This document shows, piece by piece, positions 1 to 6,897 of a stretch of 64,000 nt of DNA. A program made the position numbers and the translations under genes. The notes below the pieces were generated by a model. That model did no database searches, had not been told where the DNA came from, and saw only the letters and a program-made list of their open reading frames with translations. The stretch spans positions 248,001-312,000 of the forward strand of contig CAWFYJ010000004.1 of NCBI GenBank assembly GCA_963820055.1, written 5' to 3'. Position 1 is the stretch's first letter. The number at the start of each line of letters is the position of its first letter. Origin of the DNA: RHKX01 sp963820055. GTDB taxonomy: Bacteria; Actinomycetota; Thermoleophilia; Solirubrobacterales; 70-9.

Positions 1-461
1 TCGACGAAGCCTGGAGCGGCATCGACGTCCAGCTCAAGCGTCGCCACGATCTCGTGCCCAACCTCGTCGAGACCGTCAAGGGCTACGCGACCCACGAGCA
101 GGCGGTCTTCGTCAAGACCACCGAGGCCCGCGCCGAGGCCATGAAGGCCGGCACCGTCGAGGCCACACAGCAGGCCGAGGCGAAGCTTTCCGGAGCCCTC
201 GCCGACCTCCGCGCCGTCGCCGAGAACTACCCGGAGCTCCGCGCGACCGAGAACTTCCAGCAGCTGCAGCGCAACCTGAACGAGATCGAGGACGAGATCC
301 AGGCCTCCCGCCGGATCTACAACTCCAACGTCCAGGCCTACAACACCAAGATCCAGATCTTCCCGAACTCGATCATCGCCAACTCCGGCGGCTTCACCGC
401 CCGCGAGTTCTTCGAGATCGAGGATGCGGCCGAACGGGACCCGGTCGAAGTCAAGTTCTAG
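1..461 (+). CDS. lemA: LemA family protein (5' end outside window)
   Basis: The open frame runs in from before the window (codons from base 3) and ends at TAG 459-461, leaving about 152 C-terminal residues. The visible start contains QLKRRHDLVPNLVETVKGY, the signature of LemA proteins, followed by a long helical region (EARAEAMKAG, NFQQLQRNLNEIEDEI) and the typical YNSNVQAYNTKIQIFPNSI stretch near the C-terminus. Family members are about 185-200 aa with one N-terminal membrane helix and a helical bundle outside; that helix must lie upstream of the window. The molecular role of LemA proteins is not settled; they often sit beside TPM-domain or M48 protease genes, which cannot be checked here. 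An internal GTG at 54 is not a plausible start because it would remove conserved sequence. Confidence 0.93.
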   Translation, partial: DEAWSGIDVQLKRRHDLVPNLVETVKGYATHEQAVFVKTTEARAEAMKAGTVEATQQAEAKLSGALADLRAVAENYPELRATENFQQLQRNLNEIEDEIQASRRIYNSNVQAYNTKIQIFPNSIIANSGGFTAREFFEIEDAAERDPVEVKF

Positions 462-698
462 GTTGGGCGGCCGGGTGGCGATGCCGGCGGCGCCGACGGT
501 CCCCGGCACGGGGACGGTCAGCACCGCCGGGACCTATTGCAGCGGGAAAGCTTGACGAGCGCGGTCCCGTCGCCACTGCCCATCCCCGTGCCTGCCGCTC
601 ATCGCGGGTCGCTCACTCCACCGACGCCGGGACCGTGAGCGGGCGAGCGCGGGCTGCTGGCTGCCTGCCGAAGGAGTCGTACGGCGTTCGGAGCTGGA

Positions 699-714
699 TT
701 GGGCAGTGAGGGGG
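699..714 (+). repeat. Intergenic motif TTGGGCAGTGAGGGGG, copy 1
   Basis: One of four close copies (plus one variant) of a 15-16 bp motif found only in intergenic gaps of this window. It is followed 52 bases later by the GGTCC hairpin at 767-799, an arrangement echoed near copy 3. Function is unknown. Confidence 0.6.
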
Positions 715-744
715 TGTCTTGCGTGGCCGCTGTCGCTGGCTGGG

Positions 745-761
745 GGCCTGACTCAGGCCCT
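745..761. repeat. 17-bp palindrome GGGCCTGA-c-TCAGGCCC
   Basis: Eight-base perfect arms around a single C, between the intergenic motif and the GGTCC hairpin. It is too tight to form an RNA hairpin without opening the inner pairs. It could be part of a larger structured element or a protein site. Confidence 0.5.
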
Positions 762-766
762 CAACT

Positions 767-799
767 GCAAGTTCGGTCCCTCACAGGGACCAAACTTGC
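767..799. repeat. GGTCC hairpin, 15-bp arms with one mismatch
   Basis: Arms 767-781 and 785-799 pair at 14 of 15 positions around the loop CAC. The core TTCGGTCC...GGACCAAA resembles the hairpin at 8859-8885. It lies between convergent genes and has no U-tract on either strand, so it is not a standard intrinsic terminator. Confidence 0.6.
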
Positions 800-897
800 C
801 ATTCGTGGGCTGACTCAGCGGTCCGCGCTCGTCAGCATTCCCCAGTGCCAGTAGGTCCCGGTCGTGCTGCCCGCCCCCGGGCCGGGCCTTCAACCGC

Positions 898-927
898 CCG
901 GCGGGGGCGCCGAAGCGCCCCCGCCGG
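898..927 (-). terminator. sodA transcription terminator hairpin
   Basis: A perfect 13-bp stem (CCGGCGGGGGCGC and complement) closes a four-base loop. Read on the minus strand the loop is C(TTCG)G, the ultra-stable UUCG tetraloop. It starts 13 bases after the sodA stop. No long U-tract follows, as is common in high-GC actinobacteria. Confidence 0.75.
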
Positions 928-939
928 CGAACCGGCTGC

Positions 940-1539
940 CTAGGAGGCGGCCTCGTAGCGCCGTGCAACCTCGTCCCAGTTGACGACGTTCCAGAACGCG
1001 TCGAGGTAGTCGGGGCGCTTGTTCTGGTACTTGAGGTAGTAGGCGTGCTCCCAGACGTCGGCGCCGAGGAGGGGCGTCTTGCCGTCGGAGATCGGCGAGT
1101 CCTGGTTCGGGGTGCTCGTGACCTCGAGGCCGTCGCCCGACTTGACGAGCCAGGCCCAGCCGGAGCCGAACTGGCCGATGCCCGCGTTCTTGAACTCCTC
1201 CTTGAAGGCGTCGAAGCTGCCGAACTTCTCGGCGATCGCGTCGCCGAGGGCGCCGGAGGGCTCGCCGCCGCCGTCGGGGCTCATGATCTGCCAGAAGAAC
1301 GTGTGGTTGTAATGGCCGCCGGCGTTGTTGCGGACGGCCTTGCCGTTCGGGACCGAGTCGAGGTTCTGGAGGACCTCCTCGACGTCCTTGTCGGCCCACT
1401 CGCTGCCCTCGAGGGCGGCGTTGGCCTTGTCGACGTAAGCCTGGTGGTGCTTGTCGTGGTGGACGCGCATCGTCGCCTCGTCGATGTGGGGCTCGAGGGC
1501 GTCGTAGTCGTAGGGAAGGTCGGGAACTTCGTAAGCCAT
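940..1539 (-). CDS. sodA: Superoxide dismutase, Fe/Mn family
   Basis: This 199-aa protein converts superoxide to oxygen and hydrogen peroxide in the cytoplasm. It has the full Fe/Mn-SOD pattern: N-terminal helical hairpin with metal ligand His27 (MRVHHDKHHQAYV), His79 in GGHYNHTFFW, and the C-terminal ligands Asp and His in DVWEHAYYLKYQNKRPDY. The GSGWAWLV context and the last motif look like manganese enzymes, but metal choice cannot be read with certainty. The ATG at 1539 is preceded by AAGGAGAA at good spacing; a longer upstream open frame in phase is not coding. A -10-like TATAGA lies on the minus strand at 1574-1579. The next gene, aacS, is divergent. Confidence 0.97.
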   Translation of the reverse strand: MAYEVPDLPYDYDALEPHIDEATMRVHHDKHHQAYVDKANAALEGSEWADKDVEEVLQNLDSVPNGKAVRNNAGGHYNHTFFWQIMSPDGGGEPSGALGDAIAEKFGSFDAFKEEFKNAGIGQFGSGWAWLVKSGDGLEVTSTPNQDSPISDGKTPLLGADVWEHAYYLKYQNKRPDYLDAFWNVVNWDEVARRYEAAS

Positions 1540-1573
1540 GCGGTTTCTCCTTGTCGTTCGCGGGTTCTCTGAA

Positions 1574-1630
1574 TCTATACCCGTTCGGGGGAGCTCCCAT
1601 TCTGCAACTTGAACCGCGCTTGAAGTCAAG
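1574..1630 (-). promoter_or_regulatory. sodA promoter region with palindromes (tentative)
   Basis: On the minus strand a -10-like TATAGA (1574-1579) lies 35 bases before sodA. The palindrome GGGAGCTCCC (1588-1597) sits where the -35 would be, and no good -35 is seen. Further out are two direct CTTGAA copies (1608-1613, 1619-1624) and an inverted TCAAG (1626-1630). These could be operators shared with the divergent aacS gene; this is inference. Confidence 0.35.
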
Positions 1631-1641
1631 CTCCGCCTAGG

Positions 1642-3573
1642 ATGCCCCCGCCGATGCCGGACGACGCACCCAAGCAACTCTGGTCGCCCTCCGCCGAGCG
1701 GATCGAGCGGGCCGCGATCACGTCGTTCGCCCGCGAGCACGACCTGCCGGCCGACTACGAGGAGCTCTGGCGCTGGTCGGTCGACGACATCGAGCGGTTC
1801 TGGGCGCTGGTCTGGGAGCACTTCGGGGTCGAGGGCGACTACGAGGCCGTGCTCGGCGACCACTCGATGCCCGGTGCCGAATGGTTCCCAGGCGCCCGCC
1901 TCAACTACGCCGGCCACGTCTTCGGCGACCGCGACCCCGACGCCGTCGCGATCCGCCACGCCTCCGAGCTCCGCGAGCTCTCGACCTGCACCTGGGGCGA
2001 GCTGGCCGAACAGACGGCGCGCATCCGCGCCGGGCTGATCGCGCTCGGCGTCGGCCCCGGCGATCGCGTCGCCGCCTACCTGCCGAACGTGCTCGAGACG
2101 ATCCCGGCCTTCTTCGCCGTCGCGTCGCTCGGCGCCGTCTGGTCGTCGGCGGCGCCGGAGTTCGGCGCCCGCAGCGTCATCGACCGGTTCGCGCAGATCG
2201 AGCCGAAGGTCCTGCTCGCAGTCGACGGCTACCGCTACGGCGGCCGCGACTTCGACCGGACCGAGATCGTCGCCGCGATCGCCGCGGAGATCCCCGGCCT
2301 GGAGCGGACCGTCCGCTTCGGCTACCTCGACGGGACCGGCTGGGAGGAAGGCTTCCTCGGCCCCGAGGGCTCGCCGCTCGAGTTCGCCTCGCTGCCGTTC
2401 GACCATCCGCTCTGGGTTCTCTACTCCTCCGGCACCACCGGGCTGCCGAAGCCGATCGTCCACGGTCACGGCGGCATGCTCCTCGAGCACCTCAAGAAGA
2501 TGCACCTCCACGTCGACGCGCAGCAGGGCGACCGCGTCTTCTGGTTCACGACGACGGGCTGGATGATGTGGAACTTCCTCGTCGGCGTCCTGCTGACCGA
2601 GGCCGAGATCGTCCTCTTCGACGGCAATCCCGGCCACCCCGACCTCGACACGCTCTGGCAGCTCGCCGACGAAGCCGGGATCACGACGTTCGGGACGAGC
2701 GCCAGCTTCATCGCCAGCTGCATGAAGGCGGGCGTCGAGCCGGCGGGCGGCCGCGACCTCTCGAAGCTCGAGGCGGTCGGATCGACCGGCTCGCCGCTCT
2801 CGCCGGAGGGCTTCGACTGGATCTACGAGAAGCTCGGCTCCGACACCTGGCTGTTCTCAACGTCAGGCGGGACCGACGTCTGCACCGCGTTCGTCGGCGG
2901 CGTCCCCACCCTCCCCGTCTACGAGGGCGAGCTGCAGGCACGGGCGCTGGGCGCCGACCTCCACGCCTACGGGCCAGAGGGCGAGGAGCTGATCGGCGAG
3001 GTCGGCGAGCTCGTCATCACCCAGCCGATGCCCTCGATGCCGATCTTCTTCTGGGGCGACGACGACGGGGCGCGGCTGCGGGAGAGCTACTTCGACACCT
3101 ACCCGGGCGTCTGGCGCCACGGCGACTGGATCGAGATCACCGATCGCGGCACCGCGATCATCTACGGGCGCTCCGACTCGACTATCAACCGCGGCGGCAT
3201 CCGGATGGGAACGAGCGAGATCTACCGCGCGGTGCTCTCCCTCGACGAGATCGTCGACGCGCTCGTCGTCGACGTCCCGCGCGAGGGCGAGGAGAACTGG
3301 ATGCCGCTGTTCGTCGTCCTCGCCGACGGGGTCGAGCTCGACGACGACCTGACGAAGCGGATCGCGAAGGCCGTCCGCGAGCAGTGCTCGCCCCGCCACG
3401 TCCCCAACGACGTGACCGCGATCGCCGAGGTCCCCCGGACCCTGTCCGGCAAGGTCCTCGAGGTACCGGTCAAGCGGATCCTGATGGGAACGCCGCTCGA
3501 GCAGGCGGCGAGCCGTGAATCACTCGCGAACCCGGCGGCGCTCGACTACTTCGCCGAGCTCGCCGCCGAGTGA
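1642..3573 (+). CDS. aacS: Acetoacetyl-CoA synthetase (acetoacetate-CoA ligase)
   Basis: This 643-aa ANL-superfamily enzyme activates acetoacetate to acetoacetyl-CoA with ATP, feeding ketone-body or PHB-derived carbon into central metabolism. The N-terminus (PKQLWSPSAERIERAAITSF) and length match the acetoacetate-specific subfamily better than acetyl-CoA synthetases. The AMP-binding loop VLYSSGTTGLPKPIVHGHGG lies near residue 260, TGWMMWN follows, and the C-terminal domain carries the catalytic lysine loop RTLSGKVLEVPVKRIL near residue 600. ATG 1642 overlaps a weak TAGG and a second in-frame ATG at 1654 is possible. The gene ends 5 bases before the 3' end of a convergent tRNA. Confidence 0.93.
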   Translation: MPPPMPDDAPKQLWSPSAERIERAAITSFAREHDLPADYEELWRWSVDDIERFWALVWEHFGVEGDYEAVLGDHSMPGAEWFPGARLNYAGHVFGDRDPDAVAIRHASELRELSTCTWGELAEQTARIRAGLIALGVGPGDRVAAYLPNVLETIPAFFAVASLGAVWSSAAPEFGARSVIDRFAQIEPKVLLAVDGYRYGGRDFDRTEIVAAIAAEIPGLERTVRFGYLDGTGWEEGFLGPEGSPLEFASLPFDHPLWVLYSSGTTGLPKPIVHGHGGMLLEHLKKMHLHVDAQQGDRVFWFTTTGWMMWNFLVGVLLTEAEIVLFDGNPGHPDLDTLWQLADEAGITTFGTSASFIASCMKAGVEPAGGRDLSKLEAVGSTGSPLSPEGFDWIYEKLGSDTWLFSTSGGTDVCTAFVGGVPTLPVYEGELQARALGADLHAYGPEGEELIGEVGELVITQPMPSMPIFFWGDDDGARLRESYFDTYPGVWRHGDWIEITDRGTAIIYGRSDSTINRGGIRMGTSEIYRAVLSLDEIVDALVVDVPREGEENWMPLFVVLADGVELDDDLTKRIAKAVREQCSPRHVPNDVTAIAEVPRTLSGKVLEVPVKRILMGTPLEQAASRESLANPAALDYFAELAAE

Positions 3574-3578
3574 CTCCA

Positions 3579-3652
3579 TCGGGGCGCCCGGATTTGAACC
3601 GGGGACCTCACCGACCCGAACGGTGCGCGCTACCAGGCTGCGCCACGCCCCG
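3579..3652 (-). tRNA. tRNA-Pro, anticodon CGG
   Basis: Read on the minus strand the sequence folds as a complete cloverleaf: 7-bp acceptor CGGGGCG/CGCCCCG, D arm GCGC-AGCCTGGTA-GCGC, anticodon arm CACCG-TTCGGGT-CGGTG and T arm CCCGG-TTCAAAT-CCGGG. The anticodon loop TTCGGGT gives anticodon CGG, reading proline CCG. Base 3579 gives discriminator A. CCA is not encoded, so a nucleotidyltransferase must add it. Confidence 0.95.
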
Positions 3653-3662
3653 AGGGCGAGCC

Positions 3663-3668
3663 AGTATA
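3663..3668 (-). promoter_or_regulatory. -10 element of tRNA-Pro promoter
   Basis: TATACT on the minus strand lies 10 bases upstream of the mature tRNA 5' end and matches the -10 consensus at 5 of 6 positions. No clear -35 is seen at 16-18 bp spacing. Confidence 0.4.
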
Positions 3669-3744
3669 GGCCGCGTTCAGCCCTTCGTGCGGCCGCAGCA
3701 ACCGACTCGCGTGCGCAGATCCAGTCGCGCTAGGTTTCAGCTCA

Positions 3745-5430
3745 ATGTCACTTCCCGTCTTGTTCGTCATCGACGAGGATGCAGAGGCGCTGGGCGCCGT
3801 GGCGCGCGAGCTCATCGACCGATACGAGAAGAGCTACAGGGTCGTCTGCGCCGGCTCGGCAGAGGATGCGTCCGCCCAGCTCTCGGCTCTGGCGGACGCG
3901 GGGGAGGACGTCGCGCTCGCTCTTGCCGCGCCGCGGCTCTCGGGGATGGCCGGAAGCGAGTTTCTCGGCGGCCTGCGGGGGCTCCACCCCCACGCGCAGC
4001 GAGGCCTGCTGATCGACTGGGGCAGCTGGGGCGACGGCAGCACGGCCGAGGTGATCTTCCGGGCCATGGCGCGGCGACAGATCGAGTACTACGTGATCCG
4101 CCCCTCGCAGACGCCCGACGAGCTCTTCCACCAGTCGATCTCCACGTTCCTCCTCGAGTGGGCCCACGCTAAACGGACTTCCCCCCACACCGTCCGCGTG
4201 ATCGGAGAGTCCTGGACCGGTCGCGCCTTCGAGCTCAGGCAGGTCCTGGGCCGCTGCGCCGTGCCCCACGCCTTTCTGCTCGCAGACTCGCCCGATGGCC
4301 GGGAGTTCGTCGCCGAGGCGGAGGACGGCTCGGCCCTGCCCCTGGTCGTCTTCCCGAACGGCACGACCCTGGCCGACCCGAGCAACCTCGAGCTGGCGAG
4401 CGCCGCCGGAGCCACAATCGACCCGGGTGCACGGGACTTCGACGTGGTCATCGTGGGTGCCGGACCAGCCGGACTGTCGGCGGCCGTCTATGGCGCGTCG
4501 GAGGGCCTCCGAACCCTCGTGGTCGACAACGGTGGCATCGGGGGACAGGCGACCTCGAGCTCGCTGATCCGCAACTACCTCGGCTTCCCGCGCGGCGTCA
4601 GCGGCCGCCGCCTCGCCGAGCAGGCCTACGAGCAGTCATGGGTGTTCGGCGCCAAGTTCGCCTTCATGCACGACGCGATCTCGCTCCGGCGCGACGGCGA
4701 AGGCCTCCACGTCGCGCTTTCCGATGGCGAGGAGGTGCGCGCACGAGCGGTGGTGCTGGCCTCCGGCGCCACCTATCGCCGGCTCGGGGTCGACGCGATC
4801 GAAGACCTCGTCGGCGCGGGTGTCTTCTACGGCGGGCCGGCCTCCGAAGCCCCGGCGATGACCGGCCAGAGCGTCTACGTGGTCGGCGGAGCCAACTCGG
4901 CCGGCCAGGCTGCAATGAACTTGGCCGAGTTCGCCGACACCGTCACTCTCGTCATCCGCGGCGAATCGCTCGAGGCCGGGATGTCCCATTACCTCGTTCA
5001 GCAGGTGCGGGGTACGGCCAACATCGAGGTTCGCACCCGGACCGAGGTCGTCGGGGGCGAGGGCGACTCGTGGCTCGAGTCGCTCGTGCTCCGGGATCGC
5101 GACAGCGGGGACACAGAGCGGGTCCCCGCCGATGCCCTCTTCCTGATGATCGGCGCCGACCCGAACTCGGACTGGCTGCCCGCTGATCTGGCCCTCGACG
5201 ACGGCGGATTCGTGCGCACGGGCACCAGCCTCCCGCCGAACGGAGGGTGGGCACTCGAGCGGGATCCGTTCGCGCTCGAGACCTCGATCCCGGGCGTCTT
5301 CGCCGTCGGCGATGTCCGCCACGGCTCGATGAACAGGGTCGCCTCCGCGGTCGGCGAGGGCTCGACCGCCATCAAGCTGATCCACGAGCTGTTCGAGGCG
5401 GAGGGGGCCCAGCCGCGAGTCAACCGTTGA
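3745..5430 (+). CDS. Fused receiver-like / thioredoxin-like / thioredoxin-reductase-like flavoprotein
   Basis: A 561-aa three-part protein. Residues 1 to about 130 resemble a response-regulator receiver with the acidic pair (FVIDEDAEAL), but the expected phospho-acceptor Asp is replaced (ALALAAPRLSGM). About 148-230 is a thioredoxin/glutaredoxin-like fold (VRVIGESWTGRAFELRQVL, then LPLVVFPNGTTL) without a CxxC. From about 232 it is a low-molecular-weight thioredoxin reductase type flavoprotein: FAD loop VVIVGAGPAGLSAA, GGIGGQA, NADPH loop VYVVGGANSAGQAA near 378, and FAVGDVRHGSMNRVASAVGEG. The redox-active CxxC of true thioredoxin reductases is missing (VFYGGPASEAP instead). Similar fusions exist in other actinobacteria, so the family is known but the substrate is not. 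It converges on a DsbA-like gene with an 11-base overlap of the 3' ends. Confidence 0.88.
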   Translation: MSLPVLFVIDEDAEALGAVARELIDRYEKSYRVVCAGSAEDASAQLSALADAGEDVALALAAPRLSGMAGSEFLGGLRGLHPHAQRGLLIDWGSWGDGSTAEVIFRAMARRQIEYYVIRPSQTPDELFHQSISTFLLEWAHAKRTSPHTVRVIGESWTGRAFELRQVLGRCAVPHAFLLADSPDGREFVAEAEDGSALPLVVFPNGTTLADPSNLELASAAGATIDPGARDFDVVIVGAGPAGLSAAVYGASEGLRTLVVDNGGIGGQATSSSLIRNYLGFPRGVSGRRLAEQAYEQSWVFGAKFAFMHDAISLRRDGEGLHVALSDGEEVRARAVVLASGATYRRLGVDAIEDLVGAGVFYGGPASEAPAMTGQSVYVVGGANSAGQAAMNLAEFADTVTLVIRGESLEAGMSHYLVQQVRGTANIEVRTRTEVVGGEGDSWLESLVLRDRDSGDTERVPADALFLMIGADPNSDWLPADLALDDGGFVRTGTSLPPNGGWALERDPFALETSIPGVFAVGDVRHGSMNRVASAVGEGSTAIKLIHELFEAEGAQPRVNR

Positions 5431-6106
5431 CGCGGTCGATGGCGGCCTCGATGTCCTCGAGGCTGGGAGCGCTGTCGAGCTCTTCGCTCCCGCTGGCGCC
5501 GGTGACGACGACGGCCGGGTCGGCGGGAATCTTCAGCTGCGTGCCGAGATCGTTGCCCGCCGTGGCCGCGGCCTCCGCTTCGTCGCTGTTCGTGACGGCG
5601 TCCTCCCAGGCGGTCACGTCGAGCTTCGGGACCGCGGCGGCGATCTCGTTCAGGAACTCCTGGTTGACGCCCTGCTCGGGCACCTGGTCGAGGTTGCGGA
5701 CGAAGACCTCGATGAACTGCCACTGGCGATCCTGCTGTCCGGCCGCCTCGGCTGCGATGCCCCCGAGGGTGACGGGCTTGCCGCCGAGCGGGTAGTGGCG
5801 AAAGATCATCTGCGCCTCGCCGGTACGGACGTAGTTCTCGATCAGCGGATCGATGACGTCGACCTGGTAGTCGGCGCACCGGGTGCATTGGATGTCGTTG
5901 AAGACGTCGATCGTCACCGGGGCATCGGAGTCGCCGAGGCGATCGCCGAGCTGCGAGATGCCGCCGACGAGCTCCTGGACGTCCCCGGAGCCGGCGATTA
6001 CGAAGTCCTCTTCCTTGTGCTCCCCGACGGAGATCGAGATGATCGCGGCGAGGATGCCGATCGCGAACACGCTGAGGATGACCAGCGGGACCCAGCGACT
6101 CCGCAT
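5420..6106 (-). CDS. Membrane-anchored DsbA-like thioredoxin-fold protein
   Basis: A 228-aa protein with one N-terminal membrane helix (WVPLVILSVFAIGILAAI) and an extracytoplasmic DsbA-type domain. DAPVTIDVFNDIQCTRC carries a CTRC active-site motif. The following FRHYPLGG, AAGQQDRQWQFIEVF and the VVVTGASGSEEL region with its cis-Pro equivalent fit the thioredoxin_4/DsbA family, and disulfide exchange on exported proteins is likely. ATG 6106 overlaps the stop of the upstream gene (TGATG), so the two are translationally coupled. The longer open frame upstream belongs to another gene in a different phase. Confidence 0.85.
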   Translation of the reverse strand: MRSRWVPLVILSVFAIGILAAIISISVGEHKEEDFVIAGSGDVQELVGGISQLGDRLGDSDAPVTIDVFNDIQCTRCADYQVDVIDPLIENYVRTGEAQMIFRHYPLGGKPVTLGGIAAEAAGQQDRQWQFIEVFVRNLDQVPEQGVNQEFLNEIAAAVPKLDVTAWEDAVTNSDEAEAAATAGNDLGTQLKIPADPAVVVTGASGSEELDSAPSLEDIEAAIDRVNG

Positions 6107-6372
6107 CAGCCCGCGACCGCCTTGTAGTAACGGACCGAAAGCCCGGTCAGGAGCATCCCGAAGGCCTCCTCGACGTCGATCGCCGTCACCGATGCGTAGG
6201 CCGACAGGCCCGTCCGCTCGATCTCGGCGCTGCGCTCGACGACCTCGTCGACGAGTTCCGGGTGCTGGTCGCAGAAGAACGCGCCCATCGAATAGAGGTC
6301 GGTGTCCATGAGGGACTCGACGAAGGTGTCGTCCGCGGCTCCGCGGGCGGGATCGGGTTGCTCGATGGTCAC
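6106..6372 (-). CDS. Small helical protein of unknown function (88 aa)
   Basis: Starting at GTG 6372 this encodes VTIEQPDPARGAADDTF followed by two or three probable helices (FCDQHPELVDEVVERSAEI, DVEEAFGMLLTGLSVRYYKA). I do not recognise the family. It has no signal peptide or membrane segment and no cysteine pair. Its stop overlaps the start of the DsbA-like gene by one base (TGATG), so the two are probably made together. The open frame continues upstream to 6582, but that stretch is arginine-rich and looks non-coding. A hairpin (CCCCGC-TGG-GCGGGG, 6422-6436) lies upstream of the start. Confidence 0.6.
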   Translation of the reverse strand: MTIEQPDPARGAADDTFVESLMDTDLYSMGAFFCDQHPELVDEVVERSAEIERTGLSAYASVTAIDVEEAFGMLLTGLSVRYYKAVAG

Positions 6373-6553
6373 GGCCGACCATCGTAGAGGCGCGGAGATT
6401 CCGGCCCCGGAACGACGTCGACCCCGCTGGGCGGGGCCGACGCTGACCAGGAGATGTCGCAGACGACTTGATTCGCCGCGCTCAGATGGCACTTCGGCAA
6501 CGCGCGAGCGGCGGCGAACGATCGGGCGCCGGACTGGACGGATTGGCAACGCC

Positions 6554-6581
6554 TTGACACGTCGAACTGAGGCGATATACA
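6554..6581 (+). promoter_or_regulatory. Sigma-70-type promoter for the 58-aa HTH gene
   Basis: A perfect -35 TTGACA (6554-6559), a 16-bp spacer and -10 TATACA (6576-6581) precede the gene at 6618. This is the best consensus promoter I see in the window. Transcription would start near 6588, giving a leader of about 30 bases that includes a strong AGGAGG ribosome site (6607-6612). Confidence 0.7.
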
Positions 6582-6617
6582 TCGGGCACGAGGTCGCAAC
6601 CCACTAGGAGGACTGCC

Positions 6618-6794
6618 TTGGCGAATCACCTGACGCCCACGGAGCTGGCCGAAGAGGTCGAGATGAAGCGGCAGGAGGTGATTGCGAGGTGCGTACAGAT
6701 GGGGGTCCCGATCCTGCACGGGAGGATCGACAAGACGTTGTTCATGACCTCGCTGCGTCAGCTCGGCACGCCGCCCCGGGAGCGCGCGGTCTGA
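6618..6794 (+). CDS. Small helix-turn-helix-like protein (58 aa, TTG start)
   Basis: A TTG start at 6618 is preceded by AGGAGG at ideal spacing and by a consensus promoter. The 58-aa product ends at TGA 6792-6794. LTPTELAEEVEMKRQEVIAR followed by CVQMGVPILHGRIDKTLF has the layout of a small winged helix-turn-helix (excisionase/MerR-like) DNA-binding domain: helix, recognition helix, then a beta wing. That fold is inferred from pattern only. It stands alone; the next gene, fadD, begins 104 bases later after a hairpin (6808-6829). A transcription regulator or nucleoid-type protein is plausible. Confidence 0.65.
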   Translation: MANHLTPTELAEEVEMKRQEVIARCVQMGVPILHGRIDKTLFMTSLRQLGTPPRERAV

Positions 6795-6807
6795 GGTAGG
6801 AGATTCG

Positions 6808-6829
6808 CCGGCGGGCGCGCTCCCGCCGG
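6808..6829 (+). terminator. Hairpin after the 58-aa HTH gene
   Basis: Perfect 8-bp arms CCGGCGGG/CCCGCCGG around CGCGCT, starting 14 bases after the stop codon. No U-tract follows, so termination strength is uncertain. Confidence 0.45.
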
Positions 6830-6897
6830 TCTCATACACTGCTTCGACGGGGATCGACCGGTCCCGAAACGTCCCGATCGAAGGAGCGCGAGCGCCA

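Larger units (their letters stand above)
462..939. other. 478-bp gene-free gap between lemA and sodA (convergent)
   Basis: No convincing gene is seen. The gap holds the sodA terminator (898-927), a copy of the TTGGGCAGTGAGGGGG intergenic motif (699-714), a 17-bp palindrome (745-761) and a near-perfect 15-bp-arm hairpin (767-799). A degenerate inverted partner of the motif may lie at 837-854 (TTCCCCAGTGCCAGTA). Minus-strand open frames here are low-complexity and overlap sodA. Confidence 0.7.

Noticed and set aside
940..2637. 565-residue frame that ends in superoxide dismutase
   Set aside because: The part upstream of 1539 is antisense to aacS and low-complexity. The SOD start with AAGGAGAA at 1539 is clear.
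3570..4172. Open frame through the tRNA and the start of the fused flavoprotein
   Set aside because: It crosses the tRNA gene and overlaps the flavoprotein frame; residue composition is arginine-rich and non-coding.
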